A stretch of 64,000 nucleotides of DNA from Gemmataceae bacterium (GTDB taxonomy: Bacteria > Planctomycetota > Planctomycetia > Gemmatales > Gemmataceae). Each line of letters opens with the position of its first letter. Position 1 is the stretch's first letter. This document shows positions 17,207 through 26,742 of this stretch, in pieces. The stretch is taken from assembly GCA_022616435.1 (NCBI GenBank), contig JAKEET010000011.1, forward strand, positions 1 to 64,000, read 5' to 3'. Below the pieces are notes generated by a model. That model saw only the letters and a program-made list of their open reading frames with translations. It was not told the origin of the DNA and did not search any database. The position numbers and the translations under genes were made by a program.

Positions 17207-18481
17207 ATGACGCGCATCTCCAGACTTCTGGCTCTCTTCATCGGCTGCCTGACGGTCGCCTTCGTGCTCGGTTCGACCTTCGACGCCGCCGGCCAGGAAA
17301 AGAAAAACGACAAGAAGGTCGAGAAGAAGGAAGACAAGAAGTCCGAAAAGAAAGACGCGAAGAAGGACGACAAGAAGAAGGAAGAGAAGAAGGTCGAGGA
17401 GAAGAAACCCGAGCCGTTCAAGCCGGACGTGCCGCGGGCCGAGATCAAGGCCCACGTCAACGACAAGGGCGGTTACGATTGGATCAACGCCATCAGCCTG
17501 TCCGATGACGGCAAGCTCCTGGCCACGGCCAGCCGCGATCGCACGGTCAAGGTGTTCGACCTGGCCACCAAGAAGGACGTGCAGACCTTCAAGGGCCATC
17601 CGAACAACGTCAAGAGCGTGCTGTTTCTCAAGGACAAGGTCGTCAGCACCACCGGCGCGTGGAACAAGGAGAAGAAAGCCTGGGAGGGCGAGATCAAGAT
17701 CTGGGACGTCAAGGGCGGCAAGCAGGTACGGGCCATCAAGGGGCACGGCGAGACCATCGAGGGCGCGGCGCTATCCAAGGACGGCAAGATCCTGGTGACG
17801 GCCAGCGAAGATCAGACGGCCAAGGTGTGGGATGTGGCCGCCGGCAAGGAGCTGGTCACGCTCAAGGGCCACACCGGCGCCGTGCTGAGCGTGGCCGTCA
17901 CCGCCGACGGCAAGAAGGTCGCCACCGCGAGCGCCGACGGCACTGTCAAGATCTGGGACGCCGCTTCCGCCAAGGACCTGGCGACCTTCAAGGCGGAGAC
18001 GGTCGTCAAGATTGAGCCCAAGAAGGAGGAGACGAAGAAGGGAAAGAAGGCCGAAAAGAAGGAAGCAAAGAAAGAAGCAAAGAAGGACGCCAAGAAGCCG
18101 GAACCCAAGGTGACGGAGAAGCGCGTCCCGGGCCGCCCCTTCACCAGCATTGCCTTGTCCCCCGACGGCAAACGCCTCGCGGCCGGCAACCTCGATGGCC
18201 TGATCAAGATCTACGACGTCGATGCCGCCAAGGAAGTCCGCGAGCTGAAAGCCCACGAGGGCGTGTGGGCGCTCGCCTTCAGCCCCGACGGCGGCAAGCT
18301 CGCCAGCGGCGGCTGGGACCAGACCATCAAGGTGTGGGATGCTGCCTCGGGCAAGGAGCTCAACACCATCAAGGCCCACCTGGGCACGGTCACCACGCTC
18401 GTATTCACGACGGACGGCCAGCGGATCATCTCCGGCGGGCTCGACGGGCTGGTGAAGATCTGGAACGCGGCGAAGAAGTGA
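17207..18481 (+). CDS. Exported WD40 repeat protein
   Basis: 424 residues. Signal peptide MTRISRLLALFIGCLTVAFV... then a very Lys/Glu-rich linker (~28-75). WD40 repeats begin at about residue 90 (ISLSDDGKLLATASRDRTVKVFD) and recur (ALSKDGKILVTASEDQTAKVWD, VAVTADGKKVATASADGTVKIWD). A second Lys-rich insertion at ~270-300 splits the propeller, after which three more repeats follow (LAAGNLDGLIKIYD, LASGGWDQTIKVWD, IISGGLDGLVKIWN). About seven blades, so one beta-propeller, probably a periplasmic scaffold. GAGG precedes the ATG. Function otherwise unknown; convergent with the PQQ-repeat gene. Confidence 0.85.
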   Translation: MTRISRLLALFIGCLTVAFVLGSTFDAAGQEKKNDKKVEKKEDKKSEKKDAKKDDKKKEEKKVEEKKPEPFKPDVPRAEIKAHVNDKGGYDWINAISLSDDGKLLATASRDRTVKVFDLATKKDVQTFKGHPNNVKSVLFLKDKVVSTTGAWNKEKKAWEGEIKIWDVKGGKQVRAIKGHGETIEGAALSKDGKILVTASEDQTAKVWDVAAGKELVTLKGHTGAVLSVAVTADGKKVATASADGTVKIWDAASAKDLATFKAETVVKIEPKKEETKKGKKAEKKEAKKEAKKDAKKPEPKVTEKRVPGRPFTSIALSPDGKRLAAGNLDGLIKIYDVDAAKEVRELKAHEGVWALAFSPDGGKLASGGWDQTIKVWDAASGKELNTIKAHLGTVTTLVFTTDGQRIISGGLDGLVKIWNAAKK

Positions 18482-18539
18482 CGGTCTCGAAGCGTCACCG
18501 CACGAAGAACATCTCCGTCGTGACGATTCCAACCACCCG

Positions 18540-19814
18540 TCACCGGGCCGCAATGCAGTAGAGCATTTTCCGGCCCTTCAGATAGATGCGGCCGTCGGCA
18601 AAGGCGGCCGACGCCTGGCTGGCGTCGCCCAGGTCGTTGGTCGCCAGCAGCGTGAACCTTGGCCCGGCCTTCACCACGAAACTCCTGCCCGCGCTGGCGA
18701 GATAGATGAGTCCGTCCGCGGTCGCGACCGGGCTCGACGACGTCGAAACCCCTTCCAGCCGCTCGCTGTACACGACCTCGCCGGTGGCGAGGCGGATGCA
18801 CTTCAGCACCTCGGGCCGGTGCAGCCGGTAGAGATAGTCGCCGACGATCACCGGCGACGAAAAGCCTTCGGGCATCTGCGCGATGGTCCACTTCCGATGC
18901 GTCTTGGTGACGTCGCCCGTTCCGGTGGGATCGGCCGCCACCGCCATGCTGCCGCGGCCGCTGTCGAGATACACGAGGCCGTTGCCTGTCACGGGGGAAA
19001 CCGTGTCGCCCTCGGCGGCGCACCACCACAGCACCTTGCCGCTGGCCGGATCGACGCCTTGCAAGGCGTTCGACGCCGCGACCAGCAGTTGCTTCTTGCC
19101 GCCGACCTGGGCGACCACCGGCGTGCTGTGGCTGAAGCCGACGCTGGGCCGCGGCTCTTCCCAGCGCACGGCCCCGGTCTTGCGGTCGAAGCCGAACAGG
19201 CGCGATTGGCCGTCGAGCTGATCGCACTGCAAGATGACCGTGTCCTCGAACAGGACCGGGCTGGCGCCCACGGCGACGTCGAACTTGTAGGGCTTGATGT
19301 CGTTGCGCCAGACGATCTTGCCGTCGTAATCGAGGGCCGCGATCACCGCCGAGCCGAACACGACGTAGACGCGCTCGGCGTCGGCGGCCGGCGTGGGCGC
19401 GGTGTAGCCGCCGCGCAGGTCGGTCAGACGCCACGGGCCAGGCGGCACAGGGACGTCCCAGAGAAGCTTGCCGTCCTCGGCCCGGTAACAGGCGACGTGA
19501 TGCGTGGGGTACGCGCCGGGATCGGGCTTGCCGGGCCAGTAGCTGGCCGTGACAAAGACCCGCCCCTGACAGACGACGGGGCTCGACTGGTTCTGATCCT
19601 GGCCCGCGTTCCGGTCCTGGCCGGGCAGCGACATCTTCCAGCGAACGTTGACGCCGGTTTTGCCGCCCCACGTCAGCGGCAGGTTGGTTTCGGTGGTATG
19701 CCCCATTCCGGTCGGCCCGCGCCAGCCCGGCCAGTCGCCGGCAGTCGCGACGCCGTGGATCGCAAGACACGCGAGCACAACTTCCGCCAGCCAGATGCGC
19801 GGCCTTACGGTCAT
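18540..19814 (-). CDS. Exported PQQ-like beta-propeller repeat protein
   Basis: 424 residues with signal peptide (MTVRPRIWLAEVVLACLAIHGVATA) and then GDWPGWRGPTGMGHTTETNLP, the typical start of planctomycete PQQ-binding-like proteins. Repeats of the type VYVVFGSAVIAALDYDGKIVWRND, LVAASNALQGVDPASGKVLWW and LVYLDSGRGSMAVAA form an eight-blade-like propeller related to BamB. No dehydrogenase active site is evident. GGGAGGAG lies just before the ATG at 19814. Role unknown. The gap 19815-20059 holds no gene. Confidence 0.85.
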   Translation of the reverse strand: MTVRPRIWLAEVVLACLAIHGVATAGDWPGWRGPTGMGHTTETNLPLTWGGKTGVNVRWKMSLPGQDRNAGQDQNQSSPVVCQGRVFVTASYWPGKPDPGAYPTHHVACYRAEDGKLLWDVPVPPGPWRLTDLRGGYTAPTPAADAERVYVVFGSAVIAALDYDGKIVWRNDIKPYKFDVAVGASPVLFEDTVILQCDQLDGQSRLFGFDRKTGAVRWEEPRPSVGFSHSTPVVAQVGGKKQLLVAASNALQGVDPASGKVLWWCAAEGDTVSPVTGNGLVYLDSGRGSMAVAADPTGTGDVTKTHRKWTIAQMPEGFSSPVIVGDYLYRLHRPEVLKCIRLATGEVVYSERLEGVSTSSSPVATADGLIYLASAGRSFVVKAGPRFTLLATNDLGDASQASAAFADGRIYLKGRKMLYCIAAR

Positions 19815-20059
19815 GCGCTCCTCCCAGGCTTGTCCATGAATCCGAATCTCGAAATGAATCCGATACTGTCCTGATATTGCGTTGCAGGTCATTCGATGCC
19901 GACAGCAACCTCATTGCTCCAATACGTGCTCTTGTCGCCATGCGGAGTGAATCCCATTTTGAAGGACTCCGTCAGGATGACAACGGCAATCGCCATTGAT
20001 AACAAGCGACGGCGCATGTTTCTTCTCCATGGACAGCACCCGAAAGCCAGCGACAACAT

Positions 20060-22480
20060 CTACTTCGCGAACGCCTGCAACAAGTTGCTCACGGCCTGCA
20101 TCACCTGCGGCATCATCTCCGGCTTCGGCATCGGCAGCTTGAAGTAGCTGGCGCCAGTCTTTTCGTCGGTCCCCACGAAGGAGTTGCTCGAACCGCCGCG
20201 CCCCGGCTGCACGGCGGCCTGCAAGCCTTGCAGGAACGACAGGCCGGTTTGGATCAGTCCCGCCCACGGATCGGACGAGACCGCGGTTTCGATCGGCGGC
20301 GGCTCGGCCGGCTCGCGCCGCCGCCGCGAACCGTTGCGCGCCGCCAACTCGTTGCTCTCCGGCTGGCTCACGTCGTCATAGCTCGGCTGCGGGATCGCGC
20401 CGGTCGTCTTCTCCACCGTTTCGATGAACTTGGTGAGTCGGCTGCCGCCGAGGAAGACTTCCTTCTCGCCGCCGTCGAGCACCCCGGCGAACAGCGATTT
20501 CTTGAACTGCAGCACCGACAGCATGCCTTCCTCGATCGTCCCCTTGGCGACGAAGTTGACCACCTGCACCGGCCGCTTCTGGCCCAGGCGGTGCACCCGG
20601 CCGATGCGTTGCTCGAGCACGGCGGGGTTCCACGGCAAGTCCATGTTGACCACCACCGACGCGAACTGCAGGTTCAGGCCGACGCCGCCGGCATCGGTGG
20701 ACAGGAACAGCCGGCACCGGGCGTCGTCGCGGAAGCGATCGACCAGGTCCTTGCGCTTCGGGCTGGGCACGCCGCCGTGGAACAGCACGTGGTCCCAGCC
20801 GCGCTCGCGCAGCACCGGCAGCAGGACCTCGTGCATCCGCAGCCATTGACTGAAGATGACCGCCTTCTGGGCGCCCGACTCGAAGAGCTCGCCCAGCACC
20901 GTGGCCAGCTCGGCCGCCTTGTGCCCATGGTTCGTGGCCTGATCGAGAAGGTAACTGCTGTCGCACGACATGCGCATGTTCTGCAGGGCGATCATCAGCC
21001 GGCGCTTATCGGCCTCCGACAGGAACTTGTAGCGGCGCCACTTGGCGACGATGCGGGCGACGATCTCGCGGTTCTCCATGTGCAGCGTCATCTGCTGCGG
21101 CGTCATCGGCACGAAGTAATTCTGATCGAGCCGCTCGGGCAACTGGCTCAGCACCTGGTCCTTCTGGCGGCGCAGCAGGACCGGCGCCAGCGTGCCGCCG
21201 AGCTGGTCGAGCTTCTGATAGCCGATGACCTTGCCGTGAGGATCGCGCACCTGGTGCGTGTCCAGGAGCTTGAACGTCGGCCCGAGCCGGAAGCGATCGA
21301 CGAACTGCACGATCGACACCAGCTCCTCCAGCCGGTTCTCGAGCGGCGTCCCGGTCAGCACGATCGCGTACGGCGATTGCACCTTCTTGACGCTGCGGGC
21401 GACGCGCGTGCTCCAGTTCTTGATCCGCTGCGCCTCGTCGAGGATCACCAGGTCCGGGCTCCAGCCGTCGATCAGATCGAGGTCGGCATGCACCGTGTCA
21501 TAATTGAGGACTTTGAAGAAACTCTGTTCGCCGAACTGCACGGTCCGCTGCGGACGCAGGCCGCCGATCACCTGCACGCCGCGGTCGGTGAAGCGCTCGA
21601 TCTCGCGCTGCCACTGGTGCTTGAGCGACGTGGGACACACGACCAGGACGCGTTCGACGCCGAAGTGCCGGGCCATGATCTCCGCGGCCGCGATCGCCTG
21701 GATCGTCTTGCCCAGGCCCATCTCGTCGCCGATCAGGCAGCGGCCGGTGCGCGCGGCAAACAGGGCGCCTTCCGCCTGGTAATCGTACATCGGGACCTTG
21801 ACCAGCTTCTTGAGCGCCGCGCTGTGGATGCCGCGCGGAAACGCTTCCTGGATCACCTCGCGGCGGCGGTCGGCGTCGCGCTGCTCCGCCACGAACTGGA
21901 GCACGTCCTCGCGGCAGCGCAGCTCGTGGTCGATGGCGCTCGCCTCGGACAGGAACGTGTCGAACTTCGCGTACATTCCCTGCGACAGCGCGCCGTCCGA
22001 GCCGAAATAGCTCTCGACCAGACGCGCCAGGGCTTTGGGACAGTCGCTCCCCGGCCGGAAGCGGACCTCGCGGCGGCTGCCGTAATGCAGGATCACCTCG
22101 CTGTGGGGCGGCTGGAAGCCGTCGTCGAGCGCCTTCTTGCCGCCGCGCCGGTTCTCCAGCCAGCCGAGGGCGAACTCGATGTGCTTGCAGGTGCCGAGCG
22201 TGTTGGTGGCGAAGTCGCCGCAGGTGCAGAAGTTGTCGCCGGGCTGCCGGCCGCGGATGACGACGCGATAGGCGCTCTTCGATTGTGGATTGGCGACCTC
22301 GAACTCTGAGAAGACCGGGTGCTCGCCTTTGTTGGCGATCTTGAATTGCTGCTCGCGGCCGAATTGCCGCCGCAGCTCGCGTTGCCAGTCTTCCAGCGAC
22401 AGCGCGTCCGGCTTGTAGAGGCGCGAGAGCTTGAGTTTCTTGGTTGACGGCTTTGACGGCGCGGTTGGCATGCTTGCCAT
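20060..22480 (-). CDS. SNF2-family helicase with N-terminal SWIM zinc finger
   Basis: 806 residues. Residues ~84-104 contain FCTCGDFATNTLGTCKHIEF, a SWIM zinc finger (CxC...CxH). The Swi2/Snf2 motor follows: DEMGLGKTIQAIAAAEIMA (I), VVCPTSLKHQW (Ia), LVILDEAQRIKNW (II, DEAQ), VLTGTPLENRLEEL (III), then AVIFSQWLRMHEVL, LFLSTDAGGVGLNLQFA (V) and EQRIGRVHRLGQ (VI). Such bacterial proteins translocate on DNA and take part in transcription recycling or defence. The C-terminal ~130 residues are low complexity. It stands alone, without nuclease or methylase partner. GGGAGG precedes the start. Confidence 0.9.
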   Translation of the reverse strand: MASMPTAPSKPSTKKLKLSRLYKPDALSLEDWQRELRRQFGREQQFKIANKGEHPVFSEFEVANPQSKSAYRVVIRGRQPGDNFCTCGDFATNTLGTCKHIEFALGWLENRRGGKKALDDGFQPPHSEVILHYGSRREVRFRPGSDCPKALARLVESYFGSDGALSQGMYAKFDTFLSEASAIDHELRCREDVLQFVAEQRDADRRREVIQEAFPRGIHSAALKKLVKVPMYDYQAEGALFAARTGRCLIGDEMGLGKTIQAIAAAEIMARHFGVERVLVVCPTSLKHQWQREIERFTDRGVQVIGGLRPQRTVQFGEQSFFKVLNYDTVHADLDLIDGWSPDLVILDEAQRIKNWSTRVARSVKKVQSPYAIVLTGTPLENRLEELVSIVQFVDRFRLGPTFKLLDTHQVRDPHGKVIGYQKLDQLGGTLAPVLLRRQKDQVLSQLPERLDQNYFVPMTPQQMTLHMENREIVARIVAKWRRYKFLSEADKRRLMIALQNMRMSCDSSYLLDQATNHGHKAAELATVLGELFESGAQKAVIFSQWLRMHEVLLPVLRERGWDHVLFHGGVPSPKRKDLVDRFRDDARCRLFLSTDAGGVGLNLQFASVVVNMDLPWNPAVLEQRIGRVHRLGQKRPVQVVNFVAKGTIEEGMLSVLQFKKSLFAGVLDGGEKEVFLGGSRLTKFIETVEKTTGAIPQPSYDDVSQPESNELAARNGSRRRREPAEPPPIETAVSSDPWAGLIQTGLSFLQGLQAAVQPGRGGSSNSFVGTDEKTGASYFKLPMPKPEMMPQVMQAVSNLLQAFAK

Positions 22481-22560
22481 GATTCGCCCTCCCGGCGAAT
22501 GGGTCCTTGGGGGATGTGGCTCCGATGGGGAGATTCTAAATCACCGTGCGTGAATCGGCA

Positions 22561-22611
22561 ATCCGAGCCTGAGCGCCAGCGAAGGCCCTTCGCTGGCGCT
22601 CAGGCTCGGAT
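22561..22611. repeat. Long palindrome, family A copy 1
   Basis: Two 25-base arms (ATCCGAGCCTGAGCGCCAGC + GAAGG and inverse) around one base. A near-identical copy is at 43530-43580. It lies between the helicase start and the sortilin-like gene. Confidence 0.9.
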
Positions 22612-22677
22612 GCCGCCCAATCACACTCGGTCATGTGGGTCGCCAGGCAGGGTGCAGACAAGGGAGCATGACAGGCA

Positions 22678-23671
22678 TCAGCGCGGCGTCTCCCGCGGCA
22701 ACTTGTACAGATCGGAACCCATCCGCATGAGATAGAGCACGTCGCCGCGCGGGTCGTAGTCGAGCCAGGTCAGCGCCGAAATGCCCTTCAGCGCTTTCGG
22801 CAACGCCACCGGCTTCGACCAGCTCTGGCCGAGATCGGCGCTCGCGATGACGCCCGCGCCTGTCAACACGAACAGGTGTTTTTCGTGCTTGCCGAACACC
22901 GGACCATAGCGGCCGTCCTTGACGTCGCAGACTTTGGTCCATGACGTGCCTTTGTCAGTCGACTTCACCAGAGCGCCTGAAACCAACCAGTAGAGCGTGC
23001 CGTCGCGCCAGCGCGGCAAGGCGACGGGCGTTTGCGTGCCCGCCGGTTCAAACGTCTTGCCGCCGTCGGCCGTGCGGACGATGCCCCCTTTGGGCCGGTC
23101 CTTCGTTTTGTCGAGGGCGACCACGGCGGTGTCGGCGTCGAAGACCCACGCCGGGCCGTAACCTTTGCCGGTCTCGGTAAACGTCTTGCCGCCGTCGCGC
23201 GACACCAGCAACAGGCCGCCCGATTCGTGCTTGAGCGCGAGCACGAACTTCATGTCGGGGTCGGTCCAGTCCACGGCGCACCAATCGACATGCGCGGACT
23301 TCGCATGCATGAGCTTCGTGTCCGCCGACGCCGTCGAGCCGACCGCGATGGGACCGCCGTACACCTTCGGAAAGATCAGCCGCTGACTTTTCCCCGTCGG
23401 ATCGATGAGCAAGCAGCCGGGCGTTTCGGTGCGCCCCGTGACGACGGCCGTGCCGTACCGCTGCCAGGTGCGGCCTTGATCCGCCGAACGAAACAGGCCG
23501 CGGTCGCTGAGGTCGATAAAGACGTGTCCCGTGGCGCGATCCACGACCACGCCGCAGACGCCGCCGAAACCGGGCTTTTCTTGGTGCACCAGCTCGGCGG
23601 TGCCATTCATCCGCCAAAGCGCTGCCGGTTGCTCCAATCAACCACGCCGCCGATAGGAGCATGAAACGCAT
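22678..23671 (-). pseudogene. Sortilin/BNR-like beta-propeller protein with frameshift near its N-terminus
   Basis: From an ATG at 23671 (GGGA 8 bases upstream) the frame gives a signal peptide, MRFMLLSAAWLIGATGSALA-DE. That frame then loses protein character, while the frame one base away continues as NGTAELVHQEKPGFGGVCGVVVD and encodes ~310 residues with BNR/Asp-box motifs (SADQGRTWQ, SRDGGKTFTE, TADGGKTFEP, STDKGTSWTK, SADLGQSWSK). This is a VPS10/sialidase-type propeller common in planctomycetes. One extra base in TGGC near 23600 would join signal and mature part. Either a disrupted gene or a sequencing error; otherwise it appears intact to its end. Confidence 0.7.
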
Positions 23672-23703
23672 GATTCTTTCCCTCTGGGGCGCGTGGCGCC
23701 TTC

Positions 23704-24726
23704 CTAAGAATCGCCGTTTGCGAATCCGGATTCATTGCTTCGCTTCGGGCCGCGCCGTTTGCTGACGGTCTTCCGGGAGGCGCTCGAGACCTGGGCGTTC
23801 ACGCTGGACAAACGCCGGCCGTTGGCCGTCGTCGGCGCGCTCTGCTTGGGTTCCTCCGCCCCTTCCAGCGGCTGCCCCTCGCGAGTCTCGTCGAGCCGTT
23901 GCCGAATCCGGGCGGCGTAGTTCTTCGACAGCTCGAACCCCAGGCACCGCCGGCCCAGCTTCTTGGCGGTGATCAGCGTCGAGCCGCTGCCGGCGAACGG
24001 ATCGAGCACCAGCTCGCCGGGATTCGACGACACGTTGATGATCCGCGCCAGCAGCCGCTCCGGCATCTGGCAGCCGTGAAAGCCGGCGCGCTCCTTGAAC
24101 GTCCCACACACCCGCGGCACATACCACGTGTCTTCGTCGGGCTGGAAACCCTCGGCGATGTCCTGCGGCCGCAGGATCCAGGTGTCATCGGGAAGCCGGC
24201 CGCTCGGGTTCGCGCGGCCGTCGGCATAGACCAGTTGCCTGGCCGAGGGGACGCGGATGGCCTGGTCGTTGAACGTGAAGTTCTTCGGGTCCTTGACGAT
24301 GTGGAACAGGTGCGTATGGCTGCGGCTGAACTTGCGCGTGCAGTTGACGCCGAAGGTGTAGTACCAGATGACCCAGCTGCGGCAATGCAGGCCGAGCTTC
24401 TGCTGGAAGAGCAGCTTCAGCTCTGCGGCAAAGTCGTCGCCGATGGCCAGCCAGAAGGTGCCCGCGTCCTTGAGAATCCGGCACACCTGGCCGCCCCAGC
24501 GTTCGCTCCAGTCGAGATAGGCGCGCTCGGAGCGGCGATCGTCATACGCATCGTAATCGTAGCCGATGTTGAACGGCGGATCGGCGAAGACGAGATCGAC
24601 CGACCCGGCGGCGAGAGACTCCATGCCCCGGATGCAATCGCCGTCGATGACGGCGTGTTCGGGCACCGCGGGTTCGGGCACCGCGGGTTCGGGCGCGGCG
24701 TGTGCGGGCACGGGGTGGCGCTCCAT
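23704..24726 (-). CDS. Beta-class DNA methyltransferase, solitary
   Basis: 340 residues. Motif [19 protein letters not shown] (DPPF, N-6 adenine or N-4 cytosine type) precedes motif [19 protein letters not shown], the order of beta-class enzymes such as CcrM/HinfI. Motif VIII region WYTFGVNC. The N-terminal AVPEP repeats and the basic C-terminal ~70 residues (KRRGPKRS) are low complexity, possibly DNA-binding. No restriction endonuclease is nearby, so it may be a regulatory methyltransferase. Start at 24726 (AGGAG 13 bases upstream) because the upstream extension lacks family features. Confidence 0.85.
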   Translation of the reverse strand: MERHPVPAHAAPEPAVPEPAVPEHAVIDGDCIRGMESLAAGSVDLVFADPPFNIGYDYDAYDDRRSERAYLDWSERWGGQVCRILKDAGTFWLAIGDDFAAELKLLFQQKLGLHCRSWVIWYYTFGVNCTRKFSRSHTHLFHIVKDPKNFTFNDQAIRVPSARQLVYADGRANPSGRLPDDTWILRPQDIAEGFQPDEDTWYVPRVCGTFKERAGFHGCQMPERLLARIINVSSNPGELVLDPFAGSGSTLITAKKLGRRCLGFELSKNYAARIRQRLDETREGQPLEGAEEPKQSAPTTANGRRLSSVNAQVSSASRKTVSKRRGPKRSNESGFANGDS

Positions 24727-24841
24727 CGCTGGTGGATCTCCTGCTGCGGATGAGCAGAAGTTTATGTGCCATGCCCGCGTTGTCAACGCCGCCGGATTCA
24801 GACCGACGCCGACTTGGCCGGTTGGGTGGCGGCAGCCGCGC

Positions 24842-25090
24842 TCACGGTTGCCGAAACGCGTCATTGACTTGCTCTTCGGCAACGTAATCGAACACGAGTT
24901 CGCCGCATTCGGCGCACTGGGGCACGGCCAAGGCCGGCACCACCACGGTGAGCGTCTCGTTGAGGTGCTTGCGCCGACATTGATAGGGAATCGTCACCCG
25001 ATGCACGGTCTTCTTGCGACAGCGCGGACAACGCCACGGAAACGGGCGTTCCAACGTGTCGGACCCGTTCTTTGCAGCAATCTCAGACAT
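24842..25090 (-). CDS. YgiT-type zinc finger protein (MqsA N-terminus-like)
   Basis: 82 residues with two CxxC pairs, [14 protein letters not shown] and [13 protein letters not shown], the YgiT/MqsA N-terminal zinc finger normally found in antitoxins. No C-terminal helix-turn-helix is present. The start overlaps the stop of the small upstream frame (TGA at 25083-25085), as in coupled toxin-antitoxin pairs, so it may be an antitoxin; the upstream partner is not recognised. A second ATG three bases earlier (25093) is possible. Confidence 0.7.
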   Translation of the reverse strand: MSEIAAKNGSDTLERPFPWRCPRCRKKTVHRVTIPYQCRRKHLNETLTVVVPALAVPQCAECGELVFDYVAEEQVNDAFRQP

Positions 25091-25344
25091 CATGAATGCT
25101 CACGATGCGAAGCGTCGGATCGCGCGGATCGTCGTTCTGCAACACCGTTTCAATGTAAACGAAACGGTGGCCCAGGTGTAGGCGAAAATCGTAGTGGAAC
25201 GGATAGGTATTCCACTCGGGCCGAGTTTCAGGAACCTGATCAAAAGACGCCGCCGTTGAGCGCGTCGCGCAGGTGAACGATCCACGCCGCGTGGAAGTCA
25301 TGAAACGTGCCGGCACTGACGCGCGTCCAATCGTGAACCGGCAT
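25083..25344 (-). pseudogene. Broken gene: DUF4058-associated N-terminus joined to an out-of-frame small ORF
   Basis: An ATG at 25344 begins MPVHDWTRVSAGTFHDFHAAW, the well-conserved start of a planctomycete protein family with DUF4058-like relatives, and stops after 34 codons. The other frame continues at once as FDQVPETRPEWNTYPFHYDF and GHRFVYIETVLQ...LRIVSIHDV, ending where the YgiT gene starts. The second part has good codon use but no in-frame start of its own. I read this as a deletion/frameshift fusion; a fully separate toxin using a non-standard start is the alternative. Confidence 0.5.
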
Positions 25345-25486
25345 CGGCTGAATCTCCAGATGGGGCCGCTGGTGATTGTAGACGAAATCGGCTTCGGACG
25401 ATATGGGGAGCGCGGGCAGGCACTTGAGCCCGCGTTTTGGGCACGTTATGATGCAGTGGTTCCGTGGTCCCCCTGAGAACAGCCCC

Positions 25487-26665
25487 ATGAAACACGTCAC
25501 GCAACGTTGCGCCGCGGTGTGCGGCCTGCTCGTGTGGTTCAGCCAACCGCTGCCCGCGCAGCCGCTGCCCGCGCAGCCGCTGCCCGCACAGCCGCTGCCC
25601 GCACAGCCGACCAAATCCACGCCCGCGACCGACGATTGGAACCGGATGCTGCTCGCGATCATGCGGAACGATCTGAGCGGCAATGCCGGTTGGTTCGGGC
25701 CGAGCGAGACGCGCTACACCTGGGCGTGGGTGCAGGAGCATCTCGATCCGGCCAAGCGCGGCGCCGTGTCGGCGCAGAACAGCGGCTTGCCGCCGGCGTC
25801 GTTCGACCGGCTCGACCGCGACGGCGACGGCCGATGGACCGCGGCTGATTTCGATTGGTCCGAAAAAGGCCCGCTCGCGCAAAAAACGTCCATGGCACGG
25901 ATGTTCCTGATGCGCGCCGATCAGGACAGGAACGGCAAGCTCTCGCAAGACGAATGGAACACCGTTTTCGAACGGCTGTCGAAGGGGACCAGCGACCTCG
26001 ATCTCGAAGAGCTGCGCAAGCTGCTGTTCCCGGCGCCGCCGCCGCGGCCCAAGGGACCGCCGCCGGACATGCCTTCGACCACGACGCTGCTGCAAGGCCT
26101 CTACCGCGGCGAGTTGGGCTCGCCGTTTCCCGGCCCGCGCCTCGGCGACTTCGCCCCCGACTTCACGTTGCCCACCCACGACGGCAAGACCAAGATCAAC
26201 TTGCGCTCCTTCCGCGGCCACAAGCCGGTGGCCCTCATCTTCGGCAGCTTCACCTGAGGCCCCTACCGGGCCCAGTTCGGGTCCCTGGAGGATTTGAAGC
26301 AACGCTACGGCGATCGCGTCGAGTTTCTGGCGGTCTACGTCCGCGAAGCCCATCCGACCGATGGCTGGCGCATGAAGTCCAACGACAAGGACGGCGTGGC
26401 CTTCGCGCAGCCGAAATCGTTCGCGGAGCGCACCGCGGTGGCGACGCAGTGTTGTGAGAAGTTGAAGATCACCATGCCGCTGCTGGTGGACGACTTCGAC
26501 GACCGCGTCGGCCACCTCTACAGCGGCATGCCCGATCGCCTGTATCTCATCGACCGCGCCGGCAAGGTGGTTTATAAAGGCGGCCGCGGCCCGTTCGGCT
26601 TCAAGCCGGGCGAGCTGGAGCAGGCGATCATCTTGAATTCGTTGGAATCAGTCATTAGTCATTAG
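25487..26665 (+). CDS. EF-hand plus deiodinase-like thioredoxin-fold protein, probable selenoprotein (TGA = Sec257)
   Basis: Read through the TGA at 26255-26257 the frame encodes 392 residues. Signal peptide to ~25, then PLPAQ x4. EF-hand 1 D110-RDGDGRWTAAD121 and EF-hand 2 D145-QDRNGKLSQDE156. A thioredoxin-fold domain starts ~218 (GDFAPDFTLPTHDG). The TGA falls in ALIFGSFT-U-GPYRAQFGSL, precisely where iodothyronine deiodinases and their bacterial relatives have FGSCTUPPF, and is followed by VYVREAHPTDGW, the deiodinase-family hallmark, and by normal sequence to the stop. GGCCC (26258-26262) and GGGCC (26268-26272) can form a small hairpin immediately after TGA, as a bacterial SECIS would. 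Sec incorporation is inferred; sel genes are not in this window. A stop would remove the catalytic residue and ~135 conserved residues. Confidence 0.8.
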
Positions 26666-26742
26666 CGATCGATGGCCAAGAGACTCACCGATCGCACCGA
26701 TCGTTGCTACTACGAACGACGAATGACGAATGACTGATCTTG

